This document shows, piece after piece, positions 22,145 through 32,500 of a DNA stretch of 64,000 bases. A model generated the notes under the pieces. That model was not told the DNA's origin, made no database searches, and saw nothing but the letters and a program-made list of their open reading frames with translations. Numbering within the stretch: position 1 is the stretch's first letter; the number at the start of each line of letters is the position of its first letter. A program made the position numbers and the translations under genes. Source of the DNA: Venatoribacter pacificus (GTDB taxonomy: Bacteria > Pseudomonadota > Gammaproteobacteria > Pseudomonadales > Oceanobacteraceae). Location of the stretch: assembly GCF_025318105.1 (NCBI RefSeq), contig NZ_JAOANI010000005.1, positions 1 through 64,000 of the forward strand. Reading direction: 5' to 3'.

Positions 22145-25060
22145 ATGCTGTCCGCCGCACTGCACGACCACTGGCAACTCGTTACCACCCGCCTGACCGA
22201 TCACGGTGAACGCACCGGTTTCGACTGGCCGACGCTGTGGCAGAGCCTGAGTGCAGAGCAACAGGCGCGGGCGCAGAAAGTGCTGAGCATCAGCAACTAC
22301 GTCGCCGACGCCCTGCCGCATGAACCGCAGTGGTTTAGCGCCGCTTTAGCAGAAGACCGGCTGTCGCAGCCGCTGCCGCGTGCGACCATCAGCCAGTGGC
22401 TGGACGAACTCAGCGGCCATGCAGAAAGCGAAGAAGACTGGCACAAAGCGGTGCGCGTATTACGCCGCCGGGCGATGGTGCAGATTATCTGGCGTGACCT
22501 GCTGCGTCTGGCGCCAACACTGGAAACCACCCGCGCACTGTCCGATCTGGCCGATGAGTGTGTGGTGCGTTCGCTGGAGTTTTTAAGCCGTTCATTATTT
22601 GAACGCCATGGCCGGCCCATCGGTAAAGAAAGCGGTAATGAGCAGCAGATGCTGGTGCTGGGCATGGGCAAGCTTGGCGCTTATGAGCTGAATTTAAGCT
22701 CCGATATCGACCTGATTTTTACCTACCCGGAAAGCGGCGAAACCAGCGGGCCGAAGGTCATTACCAATCAGGAATTTTTTGTAAAACTCGGGCAGAAGCT
22801 GATTCAGGCGCTGGATAAACACACCGCCGATGGCTTTGTCTTCCGCACCGATATGCGCCTGCGTCCTTACGGCCAGAGTGGCCCGCTGGTGATGAATTTC
22901 GCCTCGGTAGAAGAGTACTACCAGGATCAGGGCCGCGACTGGGAACGCTACGCCATGGTCAAGGCGCGCATTATGAACGGCGAGCAAAGTGCAGAAGCGA
23001 AAGAGCTGCTGAGCATTCTGCGCCCCTTTACCTACCGCGTGTACGTCGACTACAGCGCCTTTGCCTCACTGCGTTCGATGAAGGCGATGATCAACGCCGA
23101 AGTGCGCCGTCGTGGTCTGCAGATGAACGTTAAACTCGGCGCCGGTGGCATCCGCGAAGTGGAGTTTATTGTGCAAGCCTTTCAGCTGATCCGTGGCGGT
23201 CAGGATAAAAGTCTGCAAACCCGCGAACTGGTAAAAGTGCTGGGCATTTTACAGGGCGAGGGCTATCTGCCCGCCGCCGCCTGCGACGAACTGAAACAGG
23301 CCTATTTGTTTCTGCGCGACAGCGAACATGCGCTGCAGGCCTTAAACGACGAACAAACCCAGCTGCTGCCGGACGATGCCGAAGCGCAAACGCGGATTGC
23401 CTGGGCCATGGGCTGTGACGACTGGCCAACCTACCTGCATCAGCTTGAGCAGCACCGCGAACGCGTGCGCCATCATTTCGCCCAGATCGTCGCCAGCGAT
23501 GACGACAACGAAGAAACCGACGAGCTGCAACAGGTGTGGAACGACCTCTGGCTCGGCGAGCTGGATGAACAGCAGGCCGCGACGTTTCTTGAACAACATC
23601 CCTGCGCCAATTCGGCGGACGTACAACAGCTGCTGAGCAAGTTCCGTGATTCGCGCACCGTGCTGAAAATGCAGCAGATTGGCCGCGAGCGTCTCGATGC
23701 CTTAATGCCGTTGCTGCTGCAGCAACTGTGGCAACAGCCTGAGCCGGTGACCACGCTGGAGCGCATCGTGCCGCTGCTCGAAGCCGTGGTGCGCCGTACC
23801 GCCTATCTGGTGCTGTTAAAGGAAAATCCACAAGCCTTAACCCAGCTGGTTAAGCTCTGTGGCGCGTCCAGCTGGGTAGCGGAATACATCACCCAGACGC
23901 CGCTATTGCTGGACGAATTATTAAGCCCGGCCAATCTCTACCGTTTGCCGGAGCGCAAAGAACTGGCGGAAGAATTACACCTGCGCCTGCTGCGTGTTGA
24001 TCCGGAAGACCTTGAACAACAGATGGAACAGCTGCGTCAGTTTGTGCGCGCACACAAACTGCGCGCCGCCGCCTGCGAAGTGATGGATGCCCTGCCACTG
24101 ATGAAAATCAGCGACTACCTGACCTGGCTGGCGGAAGTCACGCTGCAGACGGTCATGGAGCTGTCGTGGAGTCAGATGGTGGCCAAGTACGGTTACCCGA
24201 CCAATGCCGCTGGCGAAGCGGTAAGCCAGCCGGAATTTGCCGTGATTGGTTATGGCAAAGTCGGCGGACTGGAGCTGAGCTACAGCTCCGACCTCGATCT
24301 GGTGTTACTGCACAACAGCACCAGCGGCCGTTACACCGATGGCGAGCGCAGCCAGGACAACGGCGTGTTCTATACCCGCATGGGTCAGCGCATGATTCAT
24401 ATTCTGACCACCCAGACCCGCTCCGGTGATCTGTACGAAGTGGATATGCGCCTGCGCCCGTCCGGCAACTCCGGCATGATCGTCGCCTCGATGAAAGCCT
24501 TTGAGGAATATCAGCAGAAACACGCCTGGACCTGGGAGCATCAGGCGCTGGTACGCGCCCGCGTCTTGTGTGGCAGCCAGCAGGCGGCGGATGAATTTCT
24601 GGCCATCCGCAACCACATGCTGAGCCAGCCCCGCGACCTTGGTCGTCTGCGTGAAGAAGTGCGAGCCATGCGCCAGAAAATGGTGGATAATCTCGGCTCC
24701 AAAGATACAAGCGGCCAACAATTTCACCTGAAGCAAGACGCCGGGGGTATTGTTGACATCGAGTTTCTGGTTCAATACGGGGTTCTGGCCTGGTCACACC
24801 AATACCCAGAGCTGTTAGACGTTACCGACAACATGCGGTTGCTGGACGCGTTCGACACAGCCGGTCTGATGGATTCACAAGATTGTCAGACCCTGCAGGA
24901 AACCTACCTGTCCTACCGAGCCGAAACTCACCGGCGTGCATTGCAGAAACAAAAGCTGTTACTGGATTCAGACACCCTGTCCAAACTTGGCTTCAATGCG
25001 CGGCGCAATGATGTGACCCGACTGTGGAAACTCTGGTTGGAGACTGATACGGCCTCGTGA
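22145..25060 (+). CDS. glnE: bifunctional glutamine synthetase adenylyltransferase/adenylyl-removing enzyme
   Basis: Cytoplasmic enzyme of 971 residues that adds or removes AMP on glutamine synthetase according to PII signalling. Two nucleotidyltransferase domains are visible: the N-terminal removase with GMGKLGAYELNLSSDIDLIF (about 176-195) and the C-terminal transferase with GYGKVGGLELSYSSDLDLVL (about 703-722). GGIREVEFIVQ and GGIVDIEFLVQ follow each. Length is family-normal. ilvE follows after 56 bases, an arrangement I recall from Pseudomonas. Confidence 0.97.
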   Translation: MLSAALHDHWQLVTTRLTDHGERTGFDWPTLWQSLSAEQQARAQKVLSISNYVADALPHEPQWFSAALAEDRLSQPLPRATISQWLDELSGHAESEEDWHKAVRVLRRRAMVQIIWRDLLRLAPTLETTRALSDLADECVVRSLEFLSRSLFERHGRPIGKESGNEQQMLVLGMGKLGAYELNLSSDIDLIFTYPESGETSGPKVITNQEFFVKLGQKLIQALDKHTADGFVFRTDMRLRPYGQSGPLVMNFASVEEYYQDQGRDWERYAMVKARIMNGEQSAEAKELLSILRPFTYRVYVDYSAFASLRSMKAMINAEVRRRGLQMNVKLGAGGIREVEFIVQAFQLIRGGQDKSLQTRELVKVLGILQGEGYLPAAACDELKQAYLFLRDSEHALQALNDEQTQLLPDDAEAQTRIAWAMGCDDWPTYLHQLEQHRERVRHHFAQIVASDDDNEETDELQQVWNDLWLGELDEQQAATFLEQHPCANSADVQQLLSKFRDSRTVLKMQQIGRERLDALMPLLLQQLWQQPEPVTTLERIVPLLEAVVRRTAYLVLLKENPQALTQLVKLCGASSWVAEYITQTPLLLDELLSPANLYRLPERKELAEELHLRLLRVDPEDLEQQMEQLRQFVRAHKLRAAACEVMDALPLMKISDYLTWLAEVTLQTVMELSWSQMVAKYGYPTNAAGEAVSQPEFAVIGYGKVGGLELSYSSDLDLVLLHNSTSGRYTDGERSQDNGVFYTRMGQRMIHILTTQTRSGDLYEVDMRLRPSGNSGMIVASMKAFEEYQQKHAWTWEHQALVRARVLCGSQQAADEFLAIRNHMLSQPRDLGRLREEVRAMRQKMVDNLGSKDTSGQQFHLKQDAGGIVDIEFLVQYGVLAWSHQYPELLDVTDNMRLLDAFDTAGLMDSQDCQTLQETYLSYRAETHRRALQKQKLLLDSDTLSKLGFNARRNDVTRLWKLWLETDTAS

Positions 25061-25116
25061 TTACGCGTATCATCCCCGGAACACATATTTTTTACTGAAT
25101 TTAGAGTGAGGTCCTT

Positions 25117-26046
25117 ATGCTACCTTCCATGTCCGACCGCGATGGTCTGATCTGGCTAGACGGAGAGTTGGTTGACTGGCGCGAAGCAAAAGTCCACGTA
25201 CTGACTCACACCCTGCACTACGGCATGGGCGTTTTTGAAGGGGTGCGGGCTTACGAAACAGCACAGGGCGCGGCGATTTTCCGCCTGCAGGAACACACCG
25301 ACCGCCTGTTCAACTCGGCCCACATCCTGAACATGAAACTGCCTTTCAGCAAAGCCGAGATTAACGAAGCTCAGCGTGCTGCTGTGCGTGAGAACAACCT
25401 GAAAAGCGCCTATATCCGCCCGATGGCTTTCTACGGTTCTGAAGGGATGGGCCTGCGCGCCGAAAACCTGAAAGTACACGTAATGGTTGCCGCCTGGGAA
25501 TGGCCAGCCTACATGGGCGAAGAAGCCAAAACCCAGGGCATTAAAATCCGTACCTCAAGCTTTACCCGCCACCACGTGAACATCACCATGTGTAAGGCCA
25601 AAGCTAACGGTAACTACATGAACTCCATGCTCGCCCTGCGCGAAGCACTGGACAGTGGTTGTGAAGAAGCCCTGCTGCTGGATAACGAAGGCTACGTGGC
25701 TGAAGGTTCCGGCGAGAACTTCTTTATGATCACCAACGGCATCATGTACACCCCGGAACTGACTTCCTGCCTGGACGGTATTACCCGCCGCACCATTATG
25801 GAAATGGCCCGCGCACAAGGCATTGAAGTCCGTGAAAAACGCATCACCCGCGACGAAGTTTATATCGCTGATGAAGCCTTCTTCACCGGTACTGCCGCTG
25901 AAGTACTGCCAATCCGCTCACTGGATGGCCGTATCATTGGTGAAGGCCGTCGTGGCCCGGTAACCGAAATGCTGCAAAACATGTATTTCGATACCGTAAC
26001 CGGTAAAGATCCGTTTAACGCTGAGTGGGTAACTCCGGTTAAATAA
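25117..26046 (+). CDS. ilvE: branched-chain amino acid aminotransferase
   Basis: PLP fold-type IV transaminase for the last step of Ile/Val/Leu synthesis, 309 residues. THTLHYGMGVFEGVRAY, AYIRPMAFYGSEGMG, SSFTRHHVNITMCKAKANGNYMNS (catalytic lysine region) and EGSGENFFMI match the family. The ATG at 25117 has a GAGG site; a second ATG four codons on (MSDRDG) also fits homologues. A strong bidirectional terminator follows. Confidence 0.96.
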   Translation: MLPSMSDRDGLIWLDGELVDWREAKVHVLTHTLHYGMGVFEGVRAYETAQGAAIFRLQEHTDRLFNSAHILNMKLPFSKAEINEAQRAAVRENNLKSAYIRPMAFYGSEGMGLRAENLKVHVMVAAWEWPAYMGEEAKTQGIKIRTSSFTRHHVNITMCKAKANGNYMNSMLALREALDSGCEEALLLDNEGYVAEGSGENFFMITNGIMYTPELTSCLDGITRRTIMEMARAQGIEVREKRITRDEVYIADEAFFTGTAAEVLPIRSLDGRIIGEGRRGPVTEMLQNMYFDTVTGKDPFNAEWVTPVK

Positions 26047-26072
26047 GCCGGCGTGATTCAGCAATAAACACC

Positions 26073-26107
26073 AATAAAAACGGGAGACGCAGTCTCCCGT
26101 TTTTATT
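26073..26107. terminator. strong bidirectional Rho-independent terminator after ilvE
   Basis: Perfect 16-base arms (26073-26088 and 26092-26107) around a GCA loop: AATAAAAACGGGAGAC / GTCTCCCGTTTTTATT. The GC core with a U tract on both strands predicts efficient stops in either direction. Confidence 0.93.
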
Positions 26108-26158
26108 GTTCAGCCATACTATTTTAATGTCATCCCCACATTGTTATGGATATAAACC

Positions 26159-26956
26159 ATGTGCGAACTCCTTGGCATGAGTGCCAACACCCCGACCGAT
26201 TTATGCTTCAGTTTTACCGGCCTGACACAGCGCGGTGGTAATACCGGACCGCATAAAGATGGCTGGGGCGTGGCCTTTTATGAAGGTAAAGGGGTGCGCC
26301 AGTTTCATGATCCGCAGCCCAGCTGCGAATCACCCATCGCCGGCTTGCTGCAGAACTATCCGATTAAAAGCAAAAACGCGATCTGCCATATCCGTCAGGC
26401 CAATGTCGGCGATATCTGCCTCGCCAATACCCACCCTTTTGTGCGTGAGTTGTGGGGACGTCATTGGGTGTTTGCCCATAATGGACAGGTGCCGGATTTT
26501 GTCCGTCATGTCGGTATGTATGAACCGGTGGGCGATACCGACAGCGAAAATATTTTCTGCGATTTAATGAACCGTGTGCGTCAGACATTACCGCGCGATG
26601 CCATGCCACAGCAGCTGGCCGAATGCCTGGTCAGCTTTGCCCATGAATACGCTCAACAGGGTGTGTTTAATTGTCTGCTCAGCAATGGCGACTGGTTGTT
26701 TACTTACTGCAGCACCAAGTTGGCCTGCATCACCCGTCGTGCACCTTTTGGCCCGGCACAATTAAAAGATGCCGACGTTACCGTCGACTTTGCCGCCGAA
26801 ACCACCCCCAACGATGTGGTCAGTATTATCGCTACCGAGCCATTAACCGCCGAGCAAAACTGGCATATTTACCAGCGTGGTGAATGGAAATTATGGCAAC
26901 TGGGCGAAGTGGTTGCCGAAGGTTTAACCTCGCTGCCGCCACGGGAAAGCAACTGA
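26159..26956 (+). CDS. class II glutamine amidotransferase (YafJ-like)
   Basis: A 265-residue stand-alone Ntn-type glutaminase domain. Cys2 after the initiator Met (MCELLGMSANTPTD) is the expected nucleophile; FTGLTQRGGNTGPHKDGWGVAFYEG, CHIRQAN, THPFVRE and WVFAHNGQV are the conserved pocket motifs. No synthase partner is fused, and the substrate of E. coli YafJ is unknown, though relatives act in small-molecule metabolism. The stop overlaps the start of the phosphatase gene (TGATG), suggesting the two are made together. Confidence 0.9.
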   Translation: MCELLGMSANTPTDLCFSFTGLTQRGGNTGPHKDGWGVAFYEGKGVRQFHDPQPSCESPIAGLLQNYPIKSKNAICHIRQANVGDICLANTHPFVRELWGRHWVFAHNGQVPDFVRHVGMYEPVGDTDSENIFCDLMNRVRQTLPRDAMPQQLAECLVSFAHEYAQQGVFNCLLSNGDWLFTYCSTKLACITRRAPFGPAQLKDADVTVDFAAETTPNDVVSIIATEPLTAEQNWHIYQRGEWKLWQLGEVVAEGLTSLPPRESN

Positions 26957-28599
26957 TGCGTCTGCGTTTTTCAGCACCGTTTTCTGCCGTGTTTTTTGCT
27001 CTGTTGTTTGCTTTATTGCTTGCTCTGTTTTCTGTTCAAAGCTGCAGCGCGGCTGTACCGGCCGGAGAAAACCAACCTGCTGGCGTACGCAATATTATTT
27101 TATTAATCGGCGATGGTATGGGTCCGGCGCAGTTTGGTCTGCTGGAAAGTTACGCCCGCCGCGCCCCCAACAGTATTTATCAGGGCCGGCCAACAGCAGT
27201 CAGCCAGTTAATGCAACAGGGCAAAGTACTGTTGTCCGATACCGGGCCGCATGACGTGTTGGTCACCGACTCGGCCTGCTCCGCCACACAGCTCGCCATT
27301 GGTGAAGCCAGTGGCAGCGAAATGATTGGCTTAAATGCCCGTGGCGACAGCGTTGAAACCATACTGCAAAAAGCCAAACGTGCCGGTATGCGTACTGGCT
27401 TAGTTTCCGATACCCGTATAACCCACGCTACTCCGGCGGCTTTTGCCGCACACCAACCGCACCGCCGTTTTGAAAATGAGATAGCCGCTGATCTGTTAAC
27501 CACCGTCCCGGATTTAATGCTGTCCGGCGGTCTGCGTTATTTTCTGCCGCAAGACGCTGCAAACATCAGCACAGAGCTGCAAAAGAAAATCAGCGCAGCG
27601 CAATTAACCTTAAAATCAAAACGCACGGACCAGCGTAATTTACTCAGCGAAGCTCAACAGCAGGGTTATGCCCTCGCCTTTAACCGCCAGCAATTAGCGC
27701 AACAGCAACATTTACCTGTACTTGGTTTATTTGCCAGTTCAGCCATGGATGATGCGATTTATGCCAGCCAGAATCCGGATTCCGCACAACCGGATTTAAA
27801 CGAATTAACGCGCAAAGCACTGCAGTTACTGGGTACTTCTGAGCGTGGTTTTTTTCTGATGGTGGAAGGTGGCCAGATCGACTGGGCAGCACACAATAAC
27901 GATGCCGGCGCCCTGCTGCATGAACTGTTGCGTTTTGACGCTGCGATTCAGGAAGTAGTGAACTGGGCAGCAGACCGCGATGATACTCTGGTGGTATTAA
28001 CCGCCGACCATGAGACCGGCGGCTTTGGTTTTTCCTACAGCGCGCACGATGTTCCGGCGGCCAGAACGCTACCCGGTAATGGTATGCGCGGTCAGGCTTT
28101 TGCCCCCAACTATAATTTTGCGCCACTGAGTCTGCTCGATCGTTTATACGCACAGAAAAAAGGCTATTACCGTCTCTGGGGCGATGCCAGCACGGATGCC
28201 AGCTCAGACGGCAATAAGGGTTTACCCACAGCGGATTCGTTAATGGCTGAAGTGAATGCAGCGCTGGATTTTCCGTTTTCCCGCACACAGGCCGAACGGG
28301 TATTGCGCCGCGATCCCAATCCGTATTTTGATCCACAGACGGATGCCCCTGCAGCCGCAACTCAGCCACATATCGAAGACTTCAGTGATTTTTACGTCTA
28401 CCGCGAAGAGCGCTATCTGAATGCACTGGCCCGTGAGCTGGCATCCGCACAGAGCGTTGTCTGGAGCACCGGCACTCATACCGCCGCCCCGGTGCCAGTG
28501 GTGATCAGCGGGCCTGAACCGATACTGCAGAATTTTCAGGGCTTTACCCGTCATGCCGAACTGGGACATCAACTGAAAGCGCTGATTAAAACCGACTGA
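26956..28599 (+). CDS. phoA: alkaline phosphatase (PhoA family)
   Basis: Exported phosphomonoesterase of 547 residues. The signal peptide runs to about AVPAGE (ALLLALFSVQSCSAAVPA); a cysteine in SVQSCSA makes a lipoprotein possible, but the context is not a clean lipobox. Metal and catalytic motifs are LIGDGMGPAQ, VTDSACSATQLAIGE (nucleophilic serine in DSACS), HNNDAG and TADHETGGFGF. The frame extends upstream to 26884, but the start at 26956 gives a proper signal peptide and overlaps the amidotransferase stop. No Pho box was seen; expression appears tied to the upstream gene. Confidence 0.9.
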   Translation: MRLRFSAPFSAVFFALLFALLLALFSVQSCSAAVPAGENQPAGVRNIILLIGDGMGPAQFGLLESYARRAPNSIYQGRPTAVSQLMQQGKVLLSDTGPHDVLVTDSACSATQLAIGEASGSEMIGLNARGDSVETILQKAKRAGMRTGLVSDTRITHATPAAFAAHQPHRRFENEIAADLLTTVPDLMLSGGLRYFLPQDAANISTELQKKISAAQLTLKSKRTDQRNLLSEAQQQGYALAFNRQQLAQQQHLPVLGLFASSAMDDAIYASQNPDSAQPDLNELTRKALQLLGTSERGFFLMVEGGQIDWAAHNNDAGALLHELLRFDAAIQEVVNWAADRDDTLVVLTADHETGGFGFSYSAHDVPAARTLPGNGMRGQAFAPNYNFAPLSLLDRLYAQKKGYYRLWGDASTDASSDGNKGLPTADSLMAEVNAALDFPFSRTQAERVLRRDPNPYFDPQTDAPAAATQPHIEDFSDFYVYREERYLNALARELASAQSVVWSTGTHTAAPVPVVISGPEPILQNFQGFTRHAELGHQLKALIKTD

Positions 28600-28655
28600 A
28601 CTGGGCCAACTGAACTGGCCGACTGAAAAAATTGGCCGGCACCAGATAACCGGCA

Positions 28656-29246
28656 CTAAAGCATTTTCTGCATCAGCCGGACTCCCCGGCGCTGGTGCAC
28701 AATAACCGCAGCAATATGGCCCAGCACCAACAGGGCCAGCAGCGCGCAGGCATAATGATGCAGCGCAGAGAAAGCCGCAGTCACCGCACCCGCCTTAAAC
28801 AGAGGGGGCAGTTCCAGCAGAGCAAATACCGATACCGGTCGTTCCATCATACTGACACCACTGACCAGTACGGTGAGCACCGTGCCGTAGATCAACCCAT
28901 GTCCATACGCGGCCAGCCGGACCTGCCGCGTGGTCAATGCCGGTGTCGGTGGTTTCTTGCGGGTTAATGCCAGCCATAAGCGCAATAGAAAAAACGGCAT
29001 AAATACCAAAGTAAGGGCGACATTGAAGGTCCCCAGCCACTGTTCCAGCGCCTCAGGCAAGACCAGAAAAGCCAGCATAAAGCCCGTGACTGTCGCCCAG
29101 ATGATCACCAGCGCCGACAGCCAGTGCAGCGCCCGGCGTATAGCGCTGTAGCGGCCTGCCCTGTCATAGAACTCTGTGCTGCCACATGGATTGGCGCTGC
29201 CATGCGGCCTGGAAGGTGTGTGATTACTTGCTGATAACTTATTCAT
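28656..29246 (-). CDS. cytochrome b561 family membrane protein
   Basis: Di-heme b-type cytochrome of about 196 residues with four helices. Candidate heme histidines are in RRALHWLSALVII (helix 1), YGHGLIY (helix 3) and LHHYACALLALLVLGHIAAVIVHQRRG (helix 4). Members of this family pass electrons from quinol or ascorbate-like donors, for example to superoxide. A polar 40-residue N-terminal tail is unusual. ATG 29246 is chosen over GTG 29252. Convergent with phoA; divergent from the hybrid kinase. Confidence 0.82.
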   Translation of the reverse strand: MNKLSASNHTPSRPHGSANPCGSTEFYDRAGRYSAIRRALHWLSALVIIWATVTGFMLAFLVLPEALEQWLGTFNVALTLVFMPFFLLRLWLALTRKKPPTPALTTRQVRLAAYGHGLIYGTVLTVLVSGVSMMERPVSVFALLELPPLFKAGAVTAAFSALHHYACALLALLVLGHIAAVIVHQRRGVRLMQKML

Positions 29247-29583
29247 CAGCACGTTATATCAGCAAAAGATGTACGCCAGATGAAATTCGATCTCATTTAT
29301 GGCCAGTTTGGCCGTTTAGTTAATCCGCATGGCTGACGGCCACTGATTCCTTCCACCTCAAAATACCGATCGGTACCGTTCTGTAACGTATCGAACTATC
29401 CTCCTCGGCTCATTGACCGCCTATAAATAGCAGCTAAGTTTAATGAACCGCAGCGACTGAATGAGCGCAGGCTCTTAAGGCTCCGCTGAATTCCGGGCAA
29501 ACGTACATTCCAGGAGGATTGCCCCGCTCTCTCAGGGGCTAACGCCATACGCAGGCAATGATTGCCTGCCGCAAGGACCTAAC
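29247..29583. promoter_or_regulatory. intergenic leader of the hybrid kinase with palindromes
   Basis: This 337-base divergent region has no gene. It holds a palindrome ACCGATCGGT at 29365-29374, which could be an operator; a hairpin CCCC...GGGG near 29523-29538; and a perfect hairpin GCAGGCAA-TGA-TTGCCTGC at 29551-29569, directly before the AAGGA ribosome site (29573) of the kinase. The leader may be structured, but I match it to no known riboswitch. Confidence 0.4.
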
Positions 29584-32500
29584 ATGAGCAGCACCGCCAA
29601 TCTGCCTACCATGCGCCGATTTTTTCTGGTTACCGGATTGATCGCTCTATTGCTGTGCAGCGTACTGGTGGCCTTACTTGAGAATCACAGCCGGGAAGAT
29701 GCTTACAACCGGGCGTTTAATGAACTGGGTGAACAAGCGACCTTACGGGCCAACTACTTCAGCGAGACCCTGAACAAAGACAAAGATAAAGTTCGCTTCC
29801 TGCACAGTACTCCGCCTGTTAGTGGCATTGTCCGGGCCATGGAAAATAACGGTAAGGATCTGCTTGATAACACCACCAGTCAGCAGTGGAAGCAGCGCCT
29901 GCAAACCATCTTCAGCGGTTTTATTGCCGCCAATGCCGAAATCCGTCAGATTCGCTTTATAGGCCGGGAAGATAACGGGCGTGAATTAGTACGCGTTGAG
30001 CGTAAAAACGGCAACATCCGTATTACCGCCGAAGCTGATCTGCAGGAAAAAGGTCAGAGTGACTATTTTCTGGCTGCCAAAAATTTATATAAAGACGAAA
30101 TCTACATATCCTCCATCAGTCTGAACCGTGAGTACAATAAGATCGAAATTCCGGCCTGGCCGGCATACCGGATAGCCGAGTCTGTTTTTGATTCTGACAA
30201 TAATTTCTTCGGTTTTATTATCATTAACTTTGATGCCGGAATATTGCTTCAGAACCTGAAAAACGATACCCCGAAGAACATGCAGGTATTTTTATTAAAT
30301 GCTGACGGCGGCTATCTGATACACCCGGATAAAAAAGAAGAGTTTCGCTACGAATACGATCCCGAAAGCAACTGGGAAAATGATGAAAACCCGGTAGCGG
30401 TAAAAAGCCATAAAAACATATTTATAAGTAATAAATCACCGGCAAAGAATACCTTTTACTACTTTTCTCAGCGGATATTTCTCGGCGGCCCTGGCAGCGA
30501 TCACTTTCTTGATCTTCACACCGCGTTCAACAGAACCGACATAGAGCAGCAGATTCAAAGTATGCGCTTTAAAATACTGCTGCTGATTGCTGTGCTAATC
30601 AGCTTTGCTGCTTTTATCGCCTGGTTGTATCAGCGCCGTATCGACAGCCGCATGGCACTTCTGACAGAACGCTCGACGGCCCGCGCCATTATCAATCACT
30701 CAACCGATGCCATTATCGGTATGAACCCGGATGGAAAGATTGATAGCTGGAACAGCGGCGCGACGGTTATGTTTGGCTATCACGAACAAATGGTCATCGG
30801 TAAAACGCTGTTTACGACCATACTCGACAGCAATAATCAGCAGATTACTCCGCAGATCATCAGTGCAGTATTATCTGGCAAGGTGATTAACCAGTGTGAA
30901 ACGCGTGCCAGAACCCAGAATGGCGAAAAACTGTATATTTCGGCCAGTATTTATCCCATTGTTATTGAACATAAAACGATTGGTTGCGCGATCAGCATCC
31001 GTGATATCTCTGAAAAATATGTCCTCAATGAAGAAATCGCCCGGATCAACTCCACCCTTGAAAGCCAGGTAAAAGAACGAACTCAGGCCCTGGAAATTGC
31101 CATTCAGGAAGCGCAGCAAGCCAGCCAGGCCAAGAGTCTTTTTATTGCCAATGTCAGCCACGAAATCCGCACACCCATTAATGGCATTATGGGCATGCTG
31201 TCATTACTCAAGCGCGAATGCAGCAGTGATAAGCAGCTGCATTATATTCGCATCGCGGAAAACAGCGCTTCAACACTGACCGCTCAGATTAACGATATTC
31301 TGGATTTTTCCAAGATAGGCGCAGATAAGCTACAACTGGAGCATACCGAGTTCAACATCAGTCATTTACTCAGCTCAATTGCCACCAGCATGTCGGTGCG
31401 GCCATTTGAATCCAATATCGAGTTTGTATTGGATAGCGCCGATATTAACCATACCCATCTTCTCGGCGATCCGGTCAGGGTCCGGCAGATTATTGCCAAC
31501 CTTGTATCGAATGCGGTGAAATTCACGCCTGCCGGAGAAATCGTTCTAAAAGCCGGAACGCATGATGAGGGAAACGGCAATGTTCGTTTCTCCTGTTCGG
31601 TAACCGATACCGGCATCGGTGTTGATCCGGAAAAGCATGACGTGCTGTTTGAAGCGTTCAATCAGGCCGATAACAGTACGACGCGAAAATTTGGCGGCAC
31701 AGGATTGGGACTCTCAATCTGTAAACAATTATGTGCATTGATGAATGGCAGCATAGATGTTATCAGCAGCAACGAAGACGGAACCAGCATCGCTTTCAAT
31801 ATTCTGCTCAGCATGAGTCAGGATCAGCCTCATTCGCTCGCAGTGGATAGAATATTCTCGGCTCAGCAATGGTTAATTGCCTGCCCGAATCACTCATTGC
31901 GATATTCACTGGAAAAAATCGTCCATTATCATGGTGGCGAACCGACCAACGTTGACAGTGCGATGCAAGCTGAAATGATGCTGAGTAATAATCCATCAGC
32001 CGATTATTTATTACTCGATATCGCCTGGCTGCGCGGATCGTTATTAAATGCGTTGCAGCTGGGTACTTTTCAGGGGCGTCTGATGCTGCTGGTGCCGCCC
32101 GGATATGCCCCGGAACTGCCATTATTTCCCCCACAACTGAAAGCCATCACACTTACCCGGCCAGTATCTCCGGAAGATCTGGAGCTCACTTGGCGCAAAC
32201 AGATGGGCCAGGTTCTGCCAGAAACGAATCGCCAACCTGACAACAACCATTATTCATTCACTCATCCCGACGGGCGCGCCTATCGTATATTGGTTGTAGA
32301 CGATAATGTGATTAACCAGGAAGTAGCTTGCGGCCTGTTGGCAAACCTTAATATGGATTCACTGACGGCCAATAATGGTCAGAATGCCTTAGAAAAGCTG
32401 CAACAAAGCAGCGATAAAGAACCCTTCGACCTGATCCTGATGGATTGCCAGATGCCGGTCCTGGATGGATTTTCTGCAACGCAAAAAATCCGTGCTGGTG

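Noticed and set aside
22000..25000. Long minus-strand frames opposite glnE (for example 23166-23831 and 24153-24797)
   Set aside because: They are antisense shadows caused by GC-rich codon bias of glnE; their translations are Arg/Ala-rich and low in complexity.
26884..26955. Longer phoA start at 26884
   Set aside because: It would overlap the amidotransferase gene by 73 bases and bury the signal peptide; ATG 26956 gives a proper one.
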